Shown: piece by piece, positions 1 to 6,602 of the stretch | Position numbering within the stretch: position 1 is the stretch's first letter | Layout of the letters: each line of letters opens with the position of its first letter | NCBI GenBank assembly: GCA_002278985.1 | Contig: NCJP01000039.1 | Coordinates: forward strand, 1-10,391 | Origin: Erythrobacter sp. 34-65-8 | GTDB taxonomy: Bacteria > Pseudomonadota > Alphaproteobacteria > Sphingomonadales > Sphingomonadaceae | DNA length: 10,391 nucleotides | Direction of reading: 5' to 3' | Program-made: the position numbers and the translations under genes | Notes under the pieces: model-generated | Databases searched by the model: none | Told to the model about the DNA's origin: nothing | The model's input: the letters and a program-made list of their open reading frames with translations, nothing else

Positions 1-86
1 ATCGGGTGATAGTACGAGATGAACTGCAGCGCGTCGGCCACGCTTTCGATCAGGTCGCTTTCGCGGATAATGGTCATGTCGCTCAT
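1..86 (-). CDS. Class I fumarate hydratase, N-terminal fragment
   Basis: Only the first 28 codons lie in the window; the gene runs off the left edge. The visible N-terminus contains SDLIESVADALQFISYYHP, which matches my memory of the N-terminus of class I (iron-sulfur, oxygen-labile) fumarases. These interconvert fumarate and malate in the TCA cycle in the cytoplasm. The ATG at 84-86 (minus) is chosen because a strong Shine-Dalgarno-like GGAAGGAG lies about 10 bases upstream; the next ATG, three codons inside, would be too far from it. The [4Fe-4S] cysteines and catalytic residues are outside the window, so the assignment rests on the N-terminus alone. It is transcribed divergently from the methyltransferase-tolC cluster. 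Confidence 0.7.
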   Translation of the reverse strand, partial: MSDMTIIRESDLIESVADALQFISYYHP

Positions 87-93
87 CGAAGCT

Positions 94-106
94 GTGCTCC
101 TTCCGG
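94..106 (-). promoter_or_regulatory. Ribosome binding site of the fumarase gene
   Basis: On the minus strand the purine-rich GGAAGGAG sits about 10 bases before the ATG at 86. It closely matches the anti-Shine-Dalgarno complement and is what decides the start codon of the partial fumarase gene. Confidence 0.6.
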
Positions 107-243
107 TCGATTGCCGCGTCCCTTACGCCGCAGGCCTGCCTAGGTCACGCGCTGAATGGGGCCTGCCCCGTTCGGTAAGGAGCAAAGCGCTTGGCGCGGC
201 AGAGTGGCTCGCCTAAGGGCGACAGCACCCGCCGTGCGGGGGA

Positions 244-273
244 TTGACGAACTGTATTGTTCATATAATACAG
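244..273 (+). promoter_or_regulatory. Promoter overlapped by a perfect inverted repeat (possible operator)
   Basis: This lies in the divergent region between the fumarase and methyltransferase/tolC genes. TTGACG at 244-249 resembles a -35 box. TATAAT at 264-269 is a consensus -10 but leaves a spacer of only 14 bases; the shifted TAATAC at 266-271 gives 16. CTGTATT (252-258) and AATACAG (267-273) form a perfect 7-bp inverted repeat with an 8-base spacer, covering the -10 region. This geometry fits a dimeric repressor such as the TetR-type regulators often linked to efflux genes. That is inference: no regulator gene is visible in the window. The AT-rich patch stands out in GC-rich surroundings. 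A small hairpin, CCCGC-CGT-GCGGG at 228-240, lies just upstream. Confidence 0.5.
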
Positions 274-311
274 CCTGACGAGGCTCACATAAGCGCCTGA
301 AGAGAGCTTTC

Positions 312-781
312 ATGCAGACCGCCACGATTGACCATACCACCGCCCGCAAGGCCATGATCGACAGCCAGCTGCGCACCAGCGGCGTCAACGAACCCTTTGT
401 GCTGGAACGCATGGGGGCCGTCGCCCGGGAGGACTTCGTTCCCGACGCAGCCCGCGCCGTGGCCCCGGATACCTGCCCGAACTCCTCCGGCCGCTGGTCG
501 GCACGGTTGACGTGATCGGCCCTGAAGAGGCCGTCGCCCCGTTGCACCTGCAGGGCAATTTCACCCTGCTGCTGATTGACGGTGCTGCCGAGGCCATCCC
601 CGCTTCACTGGCCGCACAGCTGGCCGAAGGCGGCAGGATCGTGACCGGCACCGTAGCCAATGGCGTGACCCGGCTGGCAATCGGCCGCCGCGCCGGGGCA
701 GACGTTGCCCTGCTGCCCCTGGCCGAAATCGGCATCCCGCGTCTGGGCGAGTTCGACAAGCCGAGAGGCTGGAGTTTCTGA
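312..781 (+). pseudogene. Pcm-like protein-L-isoaspartate O-methyltransferase, broken by internal deletion and frameshift
   Basis: The frame from the ATG at 312 encodes a typical Pcm-like N-terminus (RKAMIDSQLRT, then AREDFVPDAARAVA) for about 51 residues. It then continues out of frame to a stop at 513-515. The rest of the family sequence resumes in the +2 frame at about 467 with GYLPELLRPLVGTVDVIGPEE, followed by LLLIDGAAEAIP and the C-terminus RLGEFDKPRGWSF, ending at the TGA at 779-781. What appears to be missing is roughly 40 codons containing the SAM-binding glycine loop; the shift of frame requires a net loss of 3n+1 bases. The family enzymes use S-adenosylmethionine to methylate isoaspartyl residues in damaged proteins. 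Without motif I the product should be inactive. A gene caller may split this into 312-515 and 512-781, the latter using a GTG that overlaps the first stop. The stop lies 2 bases before tolC, so the two are probably co-transcribed. An assembly error is a possible alternative. Confidence 0.75.
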
Positions 782-783
782 CC

Positions 784-2253
784 ATGCTGACCCGCCTGGC
801 CCGTAATGCCCTGCTGGCCGGGGTTGCGCTGCTGGCCGTACCGGCCCAGGCAGACACCCTGCGCGAGGCGCTGGCTCAGGCCTATGCCACCAACCCGACG
901 CTGCAGGCCACCCGTGCCCAGCAGCGGGCGGAGGACGAGAACCCCAACATCCAGCGCGCGCAAGGCCTGCCGAGCGTTACTGCCAGCGGGCAGTATATCG
1001 AATTCGTCAAAGCTTCGCCTAACGCCTTCGCCCCGACCGAACGCGTGCTGCAGGTCGGCCCGGACCTGACCGTTCCGATCTATTCCGGCGGCGCGGTGAA
1101 GAACGGCATCAGGGCAGCCAAGGAGCGGGTGGTGGCCGGACAGGCCAACCTGCGGGCGACCGAATCGGCGATCTTCAGCCAAGTGGTGGCGGCCTACATG
1201 GACGTGCTGCGGACCCAGGCGCTGGCCGATCTCACCGCCGGACAGGTCAACGTGCTGACCGTGAATCTGGAAGCGACCCGTGACCGGTTCGAGATCGGCG
1301 ACCTGACCAGGACTGACGTGGCCCAGTCCGAATCGCGGCTGGCACTGGCGGTGGGTGACCTGCGCAACGCCCAGGCGGCCCTGATCCAGGCACGCGAGAC
1401 CTATATCCGGCTGGTCGGCTCCGCACCGGTCAACCTCGAGCCTCCGCCGCCGCTGCCCAACCTTCCCGCCAGTCCGGCGATTGCGGTCGACACGGCGCTG
1501 GAAAACAACCCCGATCTGATCGCCGCGCGCCAGCAGGCCAAGGCCGCCGGCTATGACGTGGAGGTGGCCGGAGCAGGACGGCTGCCGAGCGTCAGCCTGT
1601 TCGCCGGGCTCGACTACAGCGATTACTTTGGGACGCTCGCCGGCGGGGCGCCGGGCCTGGTCCAGACCGAAACCACCGCCAATGCCGGGGTTCGTTTCAG
1701 CATCCCGATCTTCCAGGGCGGCCTGCCCGCCGCGCGCCAACGTGCCGCAACCCAGCGCGAGAGTGCCGCGCTGGAGCAGGTAATCGCCGCCGAACGCGAT
1801 GTGATCGCACAGACCCGCGCCGCCTTCTCCAGCTACCAGGCCTCGCTCCAGGTGATCGAAAGCTCGCAGCTGGCGGTCCAGTCGGCGGAACTGAGCCTTG
1901 AGGGTGTGCGCGCCGAAAACTCGATCGGCAACCGGACCATCCTCGACGTGCTCAATGCCGAACAGGAGCTGTTGCAGGCCCGGGCCCAGCTGGTGACGGC
2001 GCGCCGCAATGCCTACGTTGCCGGCTTCAGCCTGCTGGCCGCCATGGGGCGCGCCGAAGCGCGCGACCTTGGCCTGGCCGACGAGGGGCTGATGTATGAT
2101 CCGCTGACGAACTACGAGCGAGTCAATGGCCGGGTGTGGGACTGGGACCGTGATCCCGATCCGGTCGCCCGGTCGACACGAACCGTTGACATACCCGCCC
2201 CCGATGCGTCAGTTCCCGGATCGAACACTGGTGACGTCACGCCTCCGCGCTGA
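784..2253 (+). CDS. tolC: TolC-family outer membrane efflux channel
   Basis: 489 residues, close to the usual TolC length. Residues 1-23 form a clear Sec signal peptide (short Arg-containing n-region, Leu/Ala/Val core, Ala-Gln-Ala cleavage site). Two outer-membrane-efflux repeats follow at about 27-215 and 235-425. Each contains a long, Ala/Gln/Arg-rich helical hairpin (for example QAALIQARETYIRLVGS in the first and NAEQELLQARAQLVTARR in the second) and a strand-forming segment (VGPDLTVPIYSGG and VRFSIPIFQGG). The protein is expected to form a trimeric barrel and periplasmic tunnel for type I secretion or RND-type efflux. The last ~60 residues are a Pro/Asp-rich tail. The ATG at 784 follows the methyltransferase stop by 2 bases, with GGCTGGAG upstream as a ribosome binding site. 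No inner-membrane pump or adaptor gene is in the window, so its transport partner is unknown. Confidence 0.93.
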   Translation: MLTRLARNALLAGVALLAVPAQADTLREALAQAYATNPTLQATRAQQRAEDENPNIQRAQGLPSVTASGQYIEFVKASPNAFAPTERVLQVGPDLTVPIYSGGAVKNGIRAAKERVVAGQANLRATESAIFSQVVAAYMDVLRTQALADLTAGQVNVLTVNLEATRDRFEIGDLTRTDVAQSESRLALAVGDLRNAQAALIQARETYIRLVGSAPVNLEPPPPLPNLPASPAIAVDTALENNPDLIAARQQAKAAGYDVEVAGAGRLPSVSLFAGLDYSDYFGTLAGGAPGLVQTETTANAGVRFSIPIFQGGLPAARQRAATQRESAALEQVIAAERDVIAQTRAAFSSYQASLQVIESSQLAVQSAELSLEGVRAENSIGNRTILDVLNAEQELLQARAQLVTARRNAYVAGFSLLAAMGRAEARDLGLADEGLMYDPLTNYERVNGRVWDWDRDPDPVARSTRTVDIPAPDASVPGSNTGDVTPPR

Positions 2254-2281
2254 TTCACCACGACAAGCAGGGGCGGCAAGC

Positions 2282-2755
2282 ATGAGCCAGCACGGGGAAG
2301 CATCGGTCGAGGAAATCCTTGAATCGATCAAGAAAGTGATCGCCCGCGACAACCGGGTCGGTGCACTGGAAGAGCGTCGCCGCCGTGAGACGCAGGGCAT
2401 AATCGCGCCAGCCACCAAGGGCGATGCCAAAGGCGATGACGCGGAAGAGGTGCTCGAACTGGGCGAAGATGATCTGGCGGCCGAGCACGATCCATCGACC
2501 CCGGCAGAAGACGACTCCCCCCTGATTGCCGAGTCGGTGCGCGATTCGATGCGCGAGAATCTGGCGGCCCTCGCGATGATCGCCGAACCCGGGGTGCCCC
2601 CCCAGATCGTCCGTTCCGGCGAGACCTCGCTGGAAGGCCTGGTCCGCGAGATGCTGCGCCCGATGCTGGCGCAATGGCTGGACACGCACCTGCCGGGCAT
2701 GGTCGAAACGATGGTGAAGGCCGAAATCAGCCGGATTGCCGGCAAGCGCGGCTGA
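2282..2755 (+). CDS. popZ: PopZ-like polar organizing protein (DUF2497)
   Basis: 157 residues with the three-part layout of alphaproteobacterial PopZ/DUF2497 proteins. It has an N-terminal amphipathic helix (about 8-23, VEEILESIKKVIARD), an acidic, disordered linker (about 45-85, rich in Asp, Glu and Pro), and a C-terminal helical oligomerisation region (about 115-152, SLEGLVREMLRPMLAQWLD then VETMVKAEISRI). In Caulobacter PopZ forms a polar scaffold that anchors the ParB-parS centromere and recruits cell-cycle regulators. The start at 2282 gives the conserved N-terminus directly; an in-frame start at 2126 exists but lies inside tolC and adds unrelated sequence. It begins 28 bases after tolC and is probably co-transcribed. 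Family membership is well supported; a true PopZ role in this organism is inferred. Confidence 0.85.
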   Translation: MSQHGEASVEEILESIKKVIARDNRVGALEERRRRETQGIIAPATKGDAKGDDAEEVLELGEDDLAAEHDPSTPAEDDSPLIAESVRDSMRENLAALAMIAEPGVPPQIVRSGETSLEGLVREMLRPMLAQWLDTHLPGMVETMVKAEISRIAGKRG

Positions 2756-2762
2756 GCCCGCG

Positions 2763-2777
2763 GGGCGAAAGCCCTTT
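2763..2777 (+). terminator. Short GNRA-loop hairpin after popZ
   Basis: GGGC-GAAA-GCCC followed by TTT lies 8 bases after the popZ stop. The stem is only 4 bp (5 with a G-U pair) and the T-run is short, so any termination would be weak or partial. It may instead be an RNA-stabilising element in the popZ-peptidase junction. Confidence 0.25.
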
Positions 2778-2810
2778 GCACGGCGCGCGCGGGGCATTAG
2801 GCCTGCCGCC

Positions 2811-4943
2811 ATGACAAAACATATCGGGTCCCTGATCGCCCTCGCCGCGTGCCTTGCGGCTGCTTCCACTTCTGCCGCAGCGCAGGACGCGCCGCCAATG
2901 ACCGCGAAGGACCTCGTCACCCTGCCCCGGCTTGGCAGCCCGGCCGTCGCGCCAGACGCGCGGCTGATGGTCTACCCGGTGACCGAGACCGATCCGGACA
3001 GCCTGAAGCGCAGCACGCGCCTGTGGCTGCGCGATCTGGCCGATCCGCAACGCGAACCCGTGCCGCTCGATCTGGGCGGAAGTGCAAGCGCAGTCTCGTT
3101 CGGGCCTGACGGGGCGCTGTGGTTTCTCTCCGCCAGAGGGGAAGGCGAGCCGACCACGCAGGTCTGGCGGGCCGCGATCGGCAGTGACGGAACCCCCGAG
3201 GCACCCGAACAGATGAGCCGCTTCGCGATCAGCGTTGCCGGCTACGCGCTGTCGCCCAAGGGCAATGCCATTGCCGTCTGGGCAGATATCGCCCGTGATT
3301 GCCCCACTTTCGGCTGCGCGGATGACGGAAAGGCCCATCTGCCCGGTCCGGGCAGCGCGCGGCTTTACGACGGCGCTGACGGATTCGTCCGCCACTGGGA
3401 CGAGTGGGAAACGCCCGGTACCTTCAGCCGCGGCTTCGTTTTCGGGATCGGCCCTGACGGCATGACCGGCGAGGGCGCACCGCTTGACGGGCCGGCAGGT
3501 GCAGGGGCGCTTGTCGGAGACACACCCCACAAACCGTTTGGCGGGAACGAGGACGTGGTCTGGGCACCCGACGGATCGGGCGTCTATTTCATCGCCAAGC
3601 AAGCCGGCATCGAAGAACCGCGCTCAACCAATACCGACCTGTTCTGGCGCGCGCTGGATGCCACGGCCCCGGTCAATCTGACCGCAGCCAATGCGGCGAT
3701 GGATCTTGCACCCACCCCCTCGCCTGATGGCAGATGGCTTGCCTGGACCGCCATGGCGCGGCCCGGGTACGAGGCAGACCGGCTGGTGGTGTGGCTGCGC
3801 GATCTGCGCTCCGGCCGCACCCGCGCGCTGACCGGTAATTTCGACCGTTCATTCGGCGCACTCGCCTGGACCCCCGATTCGCGCTGGCTGATCGGCACTG
3901 CACAGGACGTGCTCGATACGCCCGCTTTCCGCATCGATCCGCGCACCGGCGCAGTCGAGAAGCTCGACCTTATACCCGGTAACGAGGGGCGGATCGGCGA
4001 TCTGACGCCCCTGCCAGGGGGCCGCCTGCTGTTCAGCCGCAATTCGATCGGCGCGCCATCCGAACTGTTCCTGTCAAGCGGCGCCCGGCAGGCCATGCCG
4101 GTCACCTCGGTGGCAACGGCACGCATGGGCGCCATGGCCGCCACCCGAACCACGCGGTTCAGCTTTGCCGGAGCCGGAGGGGCCACGGTGTGGGGCCAGA
4201 TCACCCGGCCCGAGAACCATTCCGGGAAGCTGCCGGCTGTGCTCTATGTGCATGGCGGGCCCCAGGGTTCTTTCGACGATGGCTGGTCCACCCGCTGGAA
4301 CCCTCGCGTTCTGGCCAGCCAGGGCTATGCGGTGATCTCGGTCGATTTCCACGGCAGCACTGGTTACGGGCAGGCTTTCACCGATGCCATCAACCGCGAC
4401 TGGGGCGGCAAGCCGCTGGAAGACCTGCAGAAAGGGCTTGGTGCGGCTCTTGCGAAGGACCCCCAGATCGACGGCAGCAACGCCTGCGCCATGGGGGCCA
4501 GCTACGGCGGCTACATGATGAACTGGATCGCCGGCAAATGGCCTGACCGGTTCAAGTGCCTGATCAACCACAACGGCCTGTTCGACACCCGGGCGTTCTA
4601 CTATGCGACCGAGGAATCCTGGTTTCCGCGGTGGGATTTCGGCGGATCCTATGCCGAAGCTACTGCCAACTACGAGCAGTGGAACCCCGTCCATCATGTC
4701 GACCAGTGGCGCACGCCGATGCTGGTCGTGCTGGGTGAGAAGGACTTCCGCGTTCCCTATACCCAGGGGCTGGGCGCCTTCACCGCGCTGCAGGAGCGCA
4801 ATATCCCCGCCCAGCTGCTGGTCTTCCCGGACGAAAACCACTGGGTGCTCGGCGCGAAGAACTCGCTTCAGTGGCACGAGACCGTGTTCAACTGGCTCGA
4901 CCGCTGGCTGAAACCTGAACCTGTCGCCCGGCCTGCAGAATGA
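2811..4943 (+). CDS. S9 family prolyl oligopeptidase / dipeptidyl or acylaminoacyl peptidase, exported
   Basis: 710 residues from the ATG at 2811. Residues 1-25 are a signal peptide (Lys/His n-region, Leu/Ala core, Ala-rich cleavage site), predicting a periplasmic or envelope enzyme. The N-terminal ~440 residues contain WD40/PD40-like propeller repeats ([28 protein letters not shown]). The C-terminal alpha/beta-hydrolase domain carries the S9 signature: HGGP at 481-484, nucleophile Ser564 in GASYGGY, Asp645 in GEKDFRVP and His677 in DENHWVL. The family cleaves short peptides, and some members remove N-terminal dipeptides or acyl-amino acids. The start at 2811 is preferred over an in-frame 2736 because only it exposes the signal peptide. 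No strong ribosome binding site is visible. It lies 55 bases after popZ and its stop overlaps the next gene by 4 bases. The exact substrate cannot be read from the sequence. Confidence 0.92.
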   Translation: MTKHIGSLIALAACLAAASTSAAAQDAPPMTAKDLVTLPRLGSPAVAPDARLMVYPVTETDPDSLKRSTRLWLRDLADPQREPVPLDLGGSASAVSFGPDGALWFLSARGEGEPTTQVWRAAIGSDGTPEAPEQMSRFAISVAGYALSPKGNAIAVWADIARDCPTFGCADDGKAHLPGPGSARLYDGADGFVRHWDEWETPGTFSRGFVFGIGPDGMTGEGAPLDGPAGAGALVGDTPHKPFGGNEDVVWAPDGSGVYFIAKQAGIEEPRSTNTDLFWRALDATAPVNLTAANAAMDLAPTPSPDGRWLAWTAMARPGYEADRLVVWLRDLRSGRTRALTGNFDRSFGALAWTPDSRWLIGTAQDVLDTPAFRIDPRTGAVEKLDLIPGNEGRIGDLTPLPGGRLLFSRNSIGAPSELFLSSGARQAMPVTSVATARMGAMAATRTTRFSFAGAGGATVWGQITRPENHSGKLPAVLYVHGGPQGSFDDGWSTRWNPRVLASQGYAVISVDFHGSTGYGQAFTDAINRDWGGKPLEDLQKGLGAALAKDPQIDGSNACAMGASYGGYMMNWIAGKWPDRFKCLINHNGLFDTRAFYYATEESWFPRWDFGGSYAEATANYEQWNPVHHVDQWRTPMLVVLGEKDFRVPYTQGLGAFTALQERNIPAQLLVFPDENHWVLGAKNSLQWHETVFNWLDRWLKPEPVARPAE

Positions 4944-5317
4944 GCAGGCCCGACACAGCCGCGCTGGCGGGCAGGGGTCTGGCCAAGATCAACGGCGACC
5001 GGATCGAGCGCCACCTGTTCCTGTGCGGCATGTCGGAGAAGCAGAGCTGCTGCCGCCGGGAAGAGGGGGAGGCGGCCTGGGCCTATCTCAAGCAGCGGCT
5101 CAAGGAACTCGGCCTGGTCGGGCCGCAGGGCCGGGTCCAGCGGACCAAGGCAGATTGCCTGCAGGTCTGCACCGCAGGCCCGGTCGCCGTCGTCTGGCCG
5201 GATAATGTCTGGTACCATTCGTGCAGCCCGCAAGTGCTCGAGCAGATCATCCAGCGCCACCTGATCGCGGGGGAGCCCGTGGAGGAATTCCGGATCCGGC
5301 CGGTCCGGAAAGACTGA
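4940..5317 (+). CDS. Thioredoxin-fold [2Fe-2S] ferredoxin domain protein
   Basis: 125 residues. The pattern of HLFLC (Cys29), a pair Cys37-Cys38 eight to nine residues on, then [10 protein letters not shown] (Cys73, Cys77) and [12 protein letters not shown] (Cys95) matches the (2Fe-2S) ferredoxin family with a thioredoxin-like fold (COG3411 type). Cys29, one of Cys37/38, Cys73 and Cys77 are the expected cluster ligands. These are small cytoplasmic electron carriers whose partners are usually unknown; related domains occur in hydrogenase and NADH dehydrogenase (NuoE-like) subunits. The ATGA overlap with the upstream peptidase stop implies translational coupling, although one product is exported and the other is cytoplasmic, so no shared function is obvious. 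Confidence 0.85.
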   Translation: MSRPDTAALAGRGLAKINGDRIERHLFLCGMSEKQSCCRREEGEAAWAYLKQRLKELGLVGPQGRVQRTKADCLQVCTAGPVAVVWPDNVWYHSCSPQVLEQIIQRHLIAGEPVEEFRIRPVRKD

Positions 5318-5335
5318 GACCAATCCCGGCACCAA

Positions 5336-5361
5336 GCCCGGCGCCAGACCCGGATCCGGGC
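5336..5361. terminator. Possible bidirectional stem-loop between convergent genes
   Basis: GCCCGG (5336-5341) and CCGGGC (5356-5361) are perfectly complementary, with a 14-base loop; the 12-base palindrome CCCGGATCCGGG (5349-5360) overlaps it. The element fills most of the 49 bases between the convergent ferredoxin and membrane-protein genes. No T-run follows on either strand, so intrinsic termination is uncertain. Confidence 0.3.
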
Positions 5362-5366
5362 CCTCG

Positions 5367-5663
5367 TTAGTCCTTGCGGTCGTGCTCGTCCGACAGGTCG
5401 GTCACGCTTTCATCGTGCCCGGTTCCGCTCGACAGGAACACCAGCCCCATCAGGCCGCCGGTCAGCAGCATGGTGAAGCCGATGCCAAGCGCCGTCGCGA
5501 TGTAGAAGTGCACGGTGGCAGCGCTGCCCTGCTTGTAGAGCAGCGCCAGCGCAAGAGCGACGACACCGATGGTGAGCAGCAGCATGAACCGCATCAACCG
5601 GCGGTAGCGCGCCCAGGCGTAGGCAGCCTTCTGCGGGTCATCGAGGGGGGATTTACGGGCCAT
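5367..5663 (-). CDS. Small two-helix membrane protein, function unknown
   Basis: 98 residues, not recognised as a named family. A basic N-terminus (MARKSPLDDPQKAAYAWARY then RRLMRF) is followed by two hydrophobic segments, about 26-43 and 53-77, separated by a short KQGSAAT turn, then an acidic hydrophilic tail (VTDLSDEHDRKD). By the positive-inside rule the basic N-terminus should be cytoplasmic, giving an N-in/C-in hairpin. The frame is open upstream to 6080, but that part lies antisense to the CBS gene and is ignored. The ATG at 5663 is the first giving a sensible protein; no strong ribosome binding site is seen. It is divergent from the CBS gene and convergent with the ferredoxin gene. 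The composition looks like a conserved inner-membrane protein of sphingomonads, which is my impression only. Confidence 0.7.
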   Translation of the reverse strand: MARKSPLDDPQKAAYAWARYRRLMRFMLLLTIGVVALALALLYKQGSAATVHFYIATALGIGFTMLLTGGLMGLVFLSSGTGHDESVTDLSDEHDRKD

Positions 5664-5684
5664 CGGTGCCAGATGGGGCCAGCA

Positions 5685-5704
5685 TGCCCGAATAGCAACG
5701 GGCA
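5685..5704. promoter_or_regulatory. Inverted repeat in a divergent intergenic region
   Basis: TGCCCG (5685-5690) and CGGGCA (5699-5704) form a perfect 6-bp inverted repeat around an 8-base spacer, within the 108-base region between the divergently transcribed membrane-protein and CBS genes. It could be an operator or a hairpin in the leader of the minus-strand gene. No clear -35/-10 pair was found next to it. Confidence 0.25.
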
Positions 5705-5757
5705 CGATTTGGTGATTCGGCCTGCTTCGTGTCATTCTCCTGTCCATCGTAGCTGAA

Positions 5758-5764
5758 AAGGAGG
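5758..5764 (+). promoter_or_regulatory. Strong ribosome binding site of the CBS gene
   Basis: AAGGAGG, a full Shine-Dalgarno match, lies 7 bases before the ATG at 5772 and fixes the start of the CBS-domain gene. Confidence 0.75.
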
Positions 5765-5771
5765 CGAGTCG

Positions 5772-6203
5772 ATGGAGATTGCCCACCTGATTGCCGGGCG
5801 CAGCAGCAGAGATATCATCAGTTGTGCAACCGGCGCCCCGGTCCGCGAGGTCGTGGCCTTGCTGGCCTCGCGGCGGATCGGTGCCTTGCCCGTGATGGAG
5901 GCTGGCCGCGTGGTCGGCATCTTTTCCGAGCGCGACGTGGTCTATCGCATGGCCGAGGAAGGCTCTGCCTGCCTCGACCGGCGCGTGGACGAGGTGATGA
6001 CCGCCCCGCCGATTACCGTGACCCCGCAAACCAAGGTGCTGGAGGCGCTCTCGCTGATGACGCGCCGCCGCATCCGCCACCTGCCGGTGCTGGAAGGCGA
6101 GATCCTGTGCGGCTTCATTTCGATCGGCGACCTGGTGAAGTCACGGATCGACGAGGTCGAGCACGAAGCTGCAGCCATGCGCGATTATATCCGCATGGCT
6201 TGA
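5772..6203 (+). CDS. CBS-pair domain protein
   Basis: 143 residues made almost entirely of two CBS motifs, at about 10-62 and 72-128. Hallmarks are IGALPVMEAGRVVGIFSERDVV in essence (split here: IGALPVMEAG, then VVGIFSERDVV) and RIRHLPVLEG followed by GFISIGDLVKSRI. CBS pairs (Bateman modules) bind adenosyl ligands such as AMP, ATP, NAD or SAM and usually sense energy status. Stand-alone versions have no catalytic domain and act through partners. SERD in the first and SIGD in the second occupy the ribose/phosphate-binding position of the motif. It has the best ribosome binding site in the window and starts a plus-strand group with the Fe-S carrier 31 bases downstream. Which process it regulates cannot be read from the sequence. 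Confidence 0.9.
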   Translation: MEIAHLIAGRSSRDIISCATGAPVREVVALLASRRIGALPVMEAGRVVGIFSERDVVYRMAEEGSACLDRRVDEVMTAPPITVTPQTKVLEALSLMTRRRIRHLPVLEGEILCGFISIGDLVKSRIDEVEHEAAAMRDYIRMA

Positions 6204-6234
6204 GGTAAGGGTCCGGGTGACCTAGATAGAGCAA

Positions 6235-6564
6235 ATGGGCCAGATGCTATCGTTAACCCCCGCTGCCGCTGCGCGTGTCGCATGGATTGCCACGCGGCAA
6301 TCAAAGCCGGCGGTATTGCGCCTTTCCGTGGAAGGGGGCGGTTGCTCGGGCTTTCAGTACAAGTTCGACCTGGCCGACGGGCCGGACAGTGACGACACGG
6401 TAAGCGAGACGGATGGCGTCCGTCTCGTGGTCGATCCGGTCAGCCTCGATCTGGTAAGCGGCAGTGTGGTCGATTTCGTCGAATCGCTTGGCGGGGCGGC
6501 CTTCAAGGTGGAAAACCCCAATGCGGCGGCGGGCTGCGGCTGCGGCTCCAGCTTCGGGATTTGA
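6235..6564 (+). CDS. erpA: A-type iron-sulfur cluster carrier (ErpA/IscA/HesB family)
   Basis: 109 residues, the usual length for the family. The three conserved cluster ligands are present: Cys37 in GGGCSGFQY, and Cys101 and Cys103 in the C-terminal GCGCGSSFGI. A-type carriers hold a [2Fe-2S] or [4Fe-4S] cluster and pass it to apo-enzymes in the cytoplasm. The family has several branches (ErpA, IscA, SufA); ErpA is preferred because no isc or suf genes are adjacent and because, from memory, an ErpA-type gene next to xthA is common in alphaproteobacteria. The start could be the ATG at 6235 or the one at 6244 (MLSLTPAAAARV); neither has a strong ribosome binding site. It follows the CBS gene by 31 bases and precedes xthA by 38. 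Possible clients include the class I fumarase at the left edge, an Fe-S enzyme, but that link is speculative. Confidence 0.88.
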   Translation: MGQMLSLTPAAAARVAWIATRQSKPAVLRLSVEGGGCSGFQYKFDLADGPDSDDTVSETDGVRLVVDPVSLDLVSGSVVDFVESLGGAAFKVENPNAAAGCGCGSSFGI

Positions 6565-6602
6565 ATTAGACGTTTCCGGCCGGATCGGGCAGAGCTTGCG
6601 CC

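Noticed and set aside
130..139. GCAGGCCTGC perfect palindrome upstream of the fumarase gene
   Set aside because: Short GC-rich palindromes are frequent by chance at this base composition, and there is no adjacent promoter element.
249..262. GAAC-N6-GTTC as a LexA (SOS) box
   Set aside because: The alphaproteobacterial LexA site is a GTTC-N7-GTTC direct repeat; orientation and spacing here do not fit, and the larger CTGTATT dyad explains the symmetry better.
512..781. Independent small gene starting at a GTG
   Set aside because: Its sequence is the continuation of the Pcm-like protein (GYLPELL upstream of the GTG is in the same frame), so it is the 3' part of the broken gene.
385..1740. Long minus-strand open frame (451 codons)
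   Set aside because: It lies antisense to the methyltransferase remnant and tolC, has Arg/Gly/Gln-rich composition typical of shadow frames in GC-rich DNA, and resembles no family.
4074..4877. Minus-strand open frame inside the S9 peptidase gene
   Set aside because: Antisense to the intact catalytic domain with Ser-Asp-His triad; a shadow frame.
5664..6080. N-terminal extension of the small membrane protein
   Set aside because: The frame stays open upstream but runs antisense to the CBS gene and its strong ribosome binding site; the ATG at 5663 gives a sensible membrane protein.
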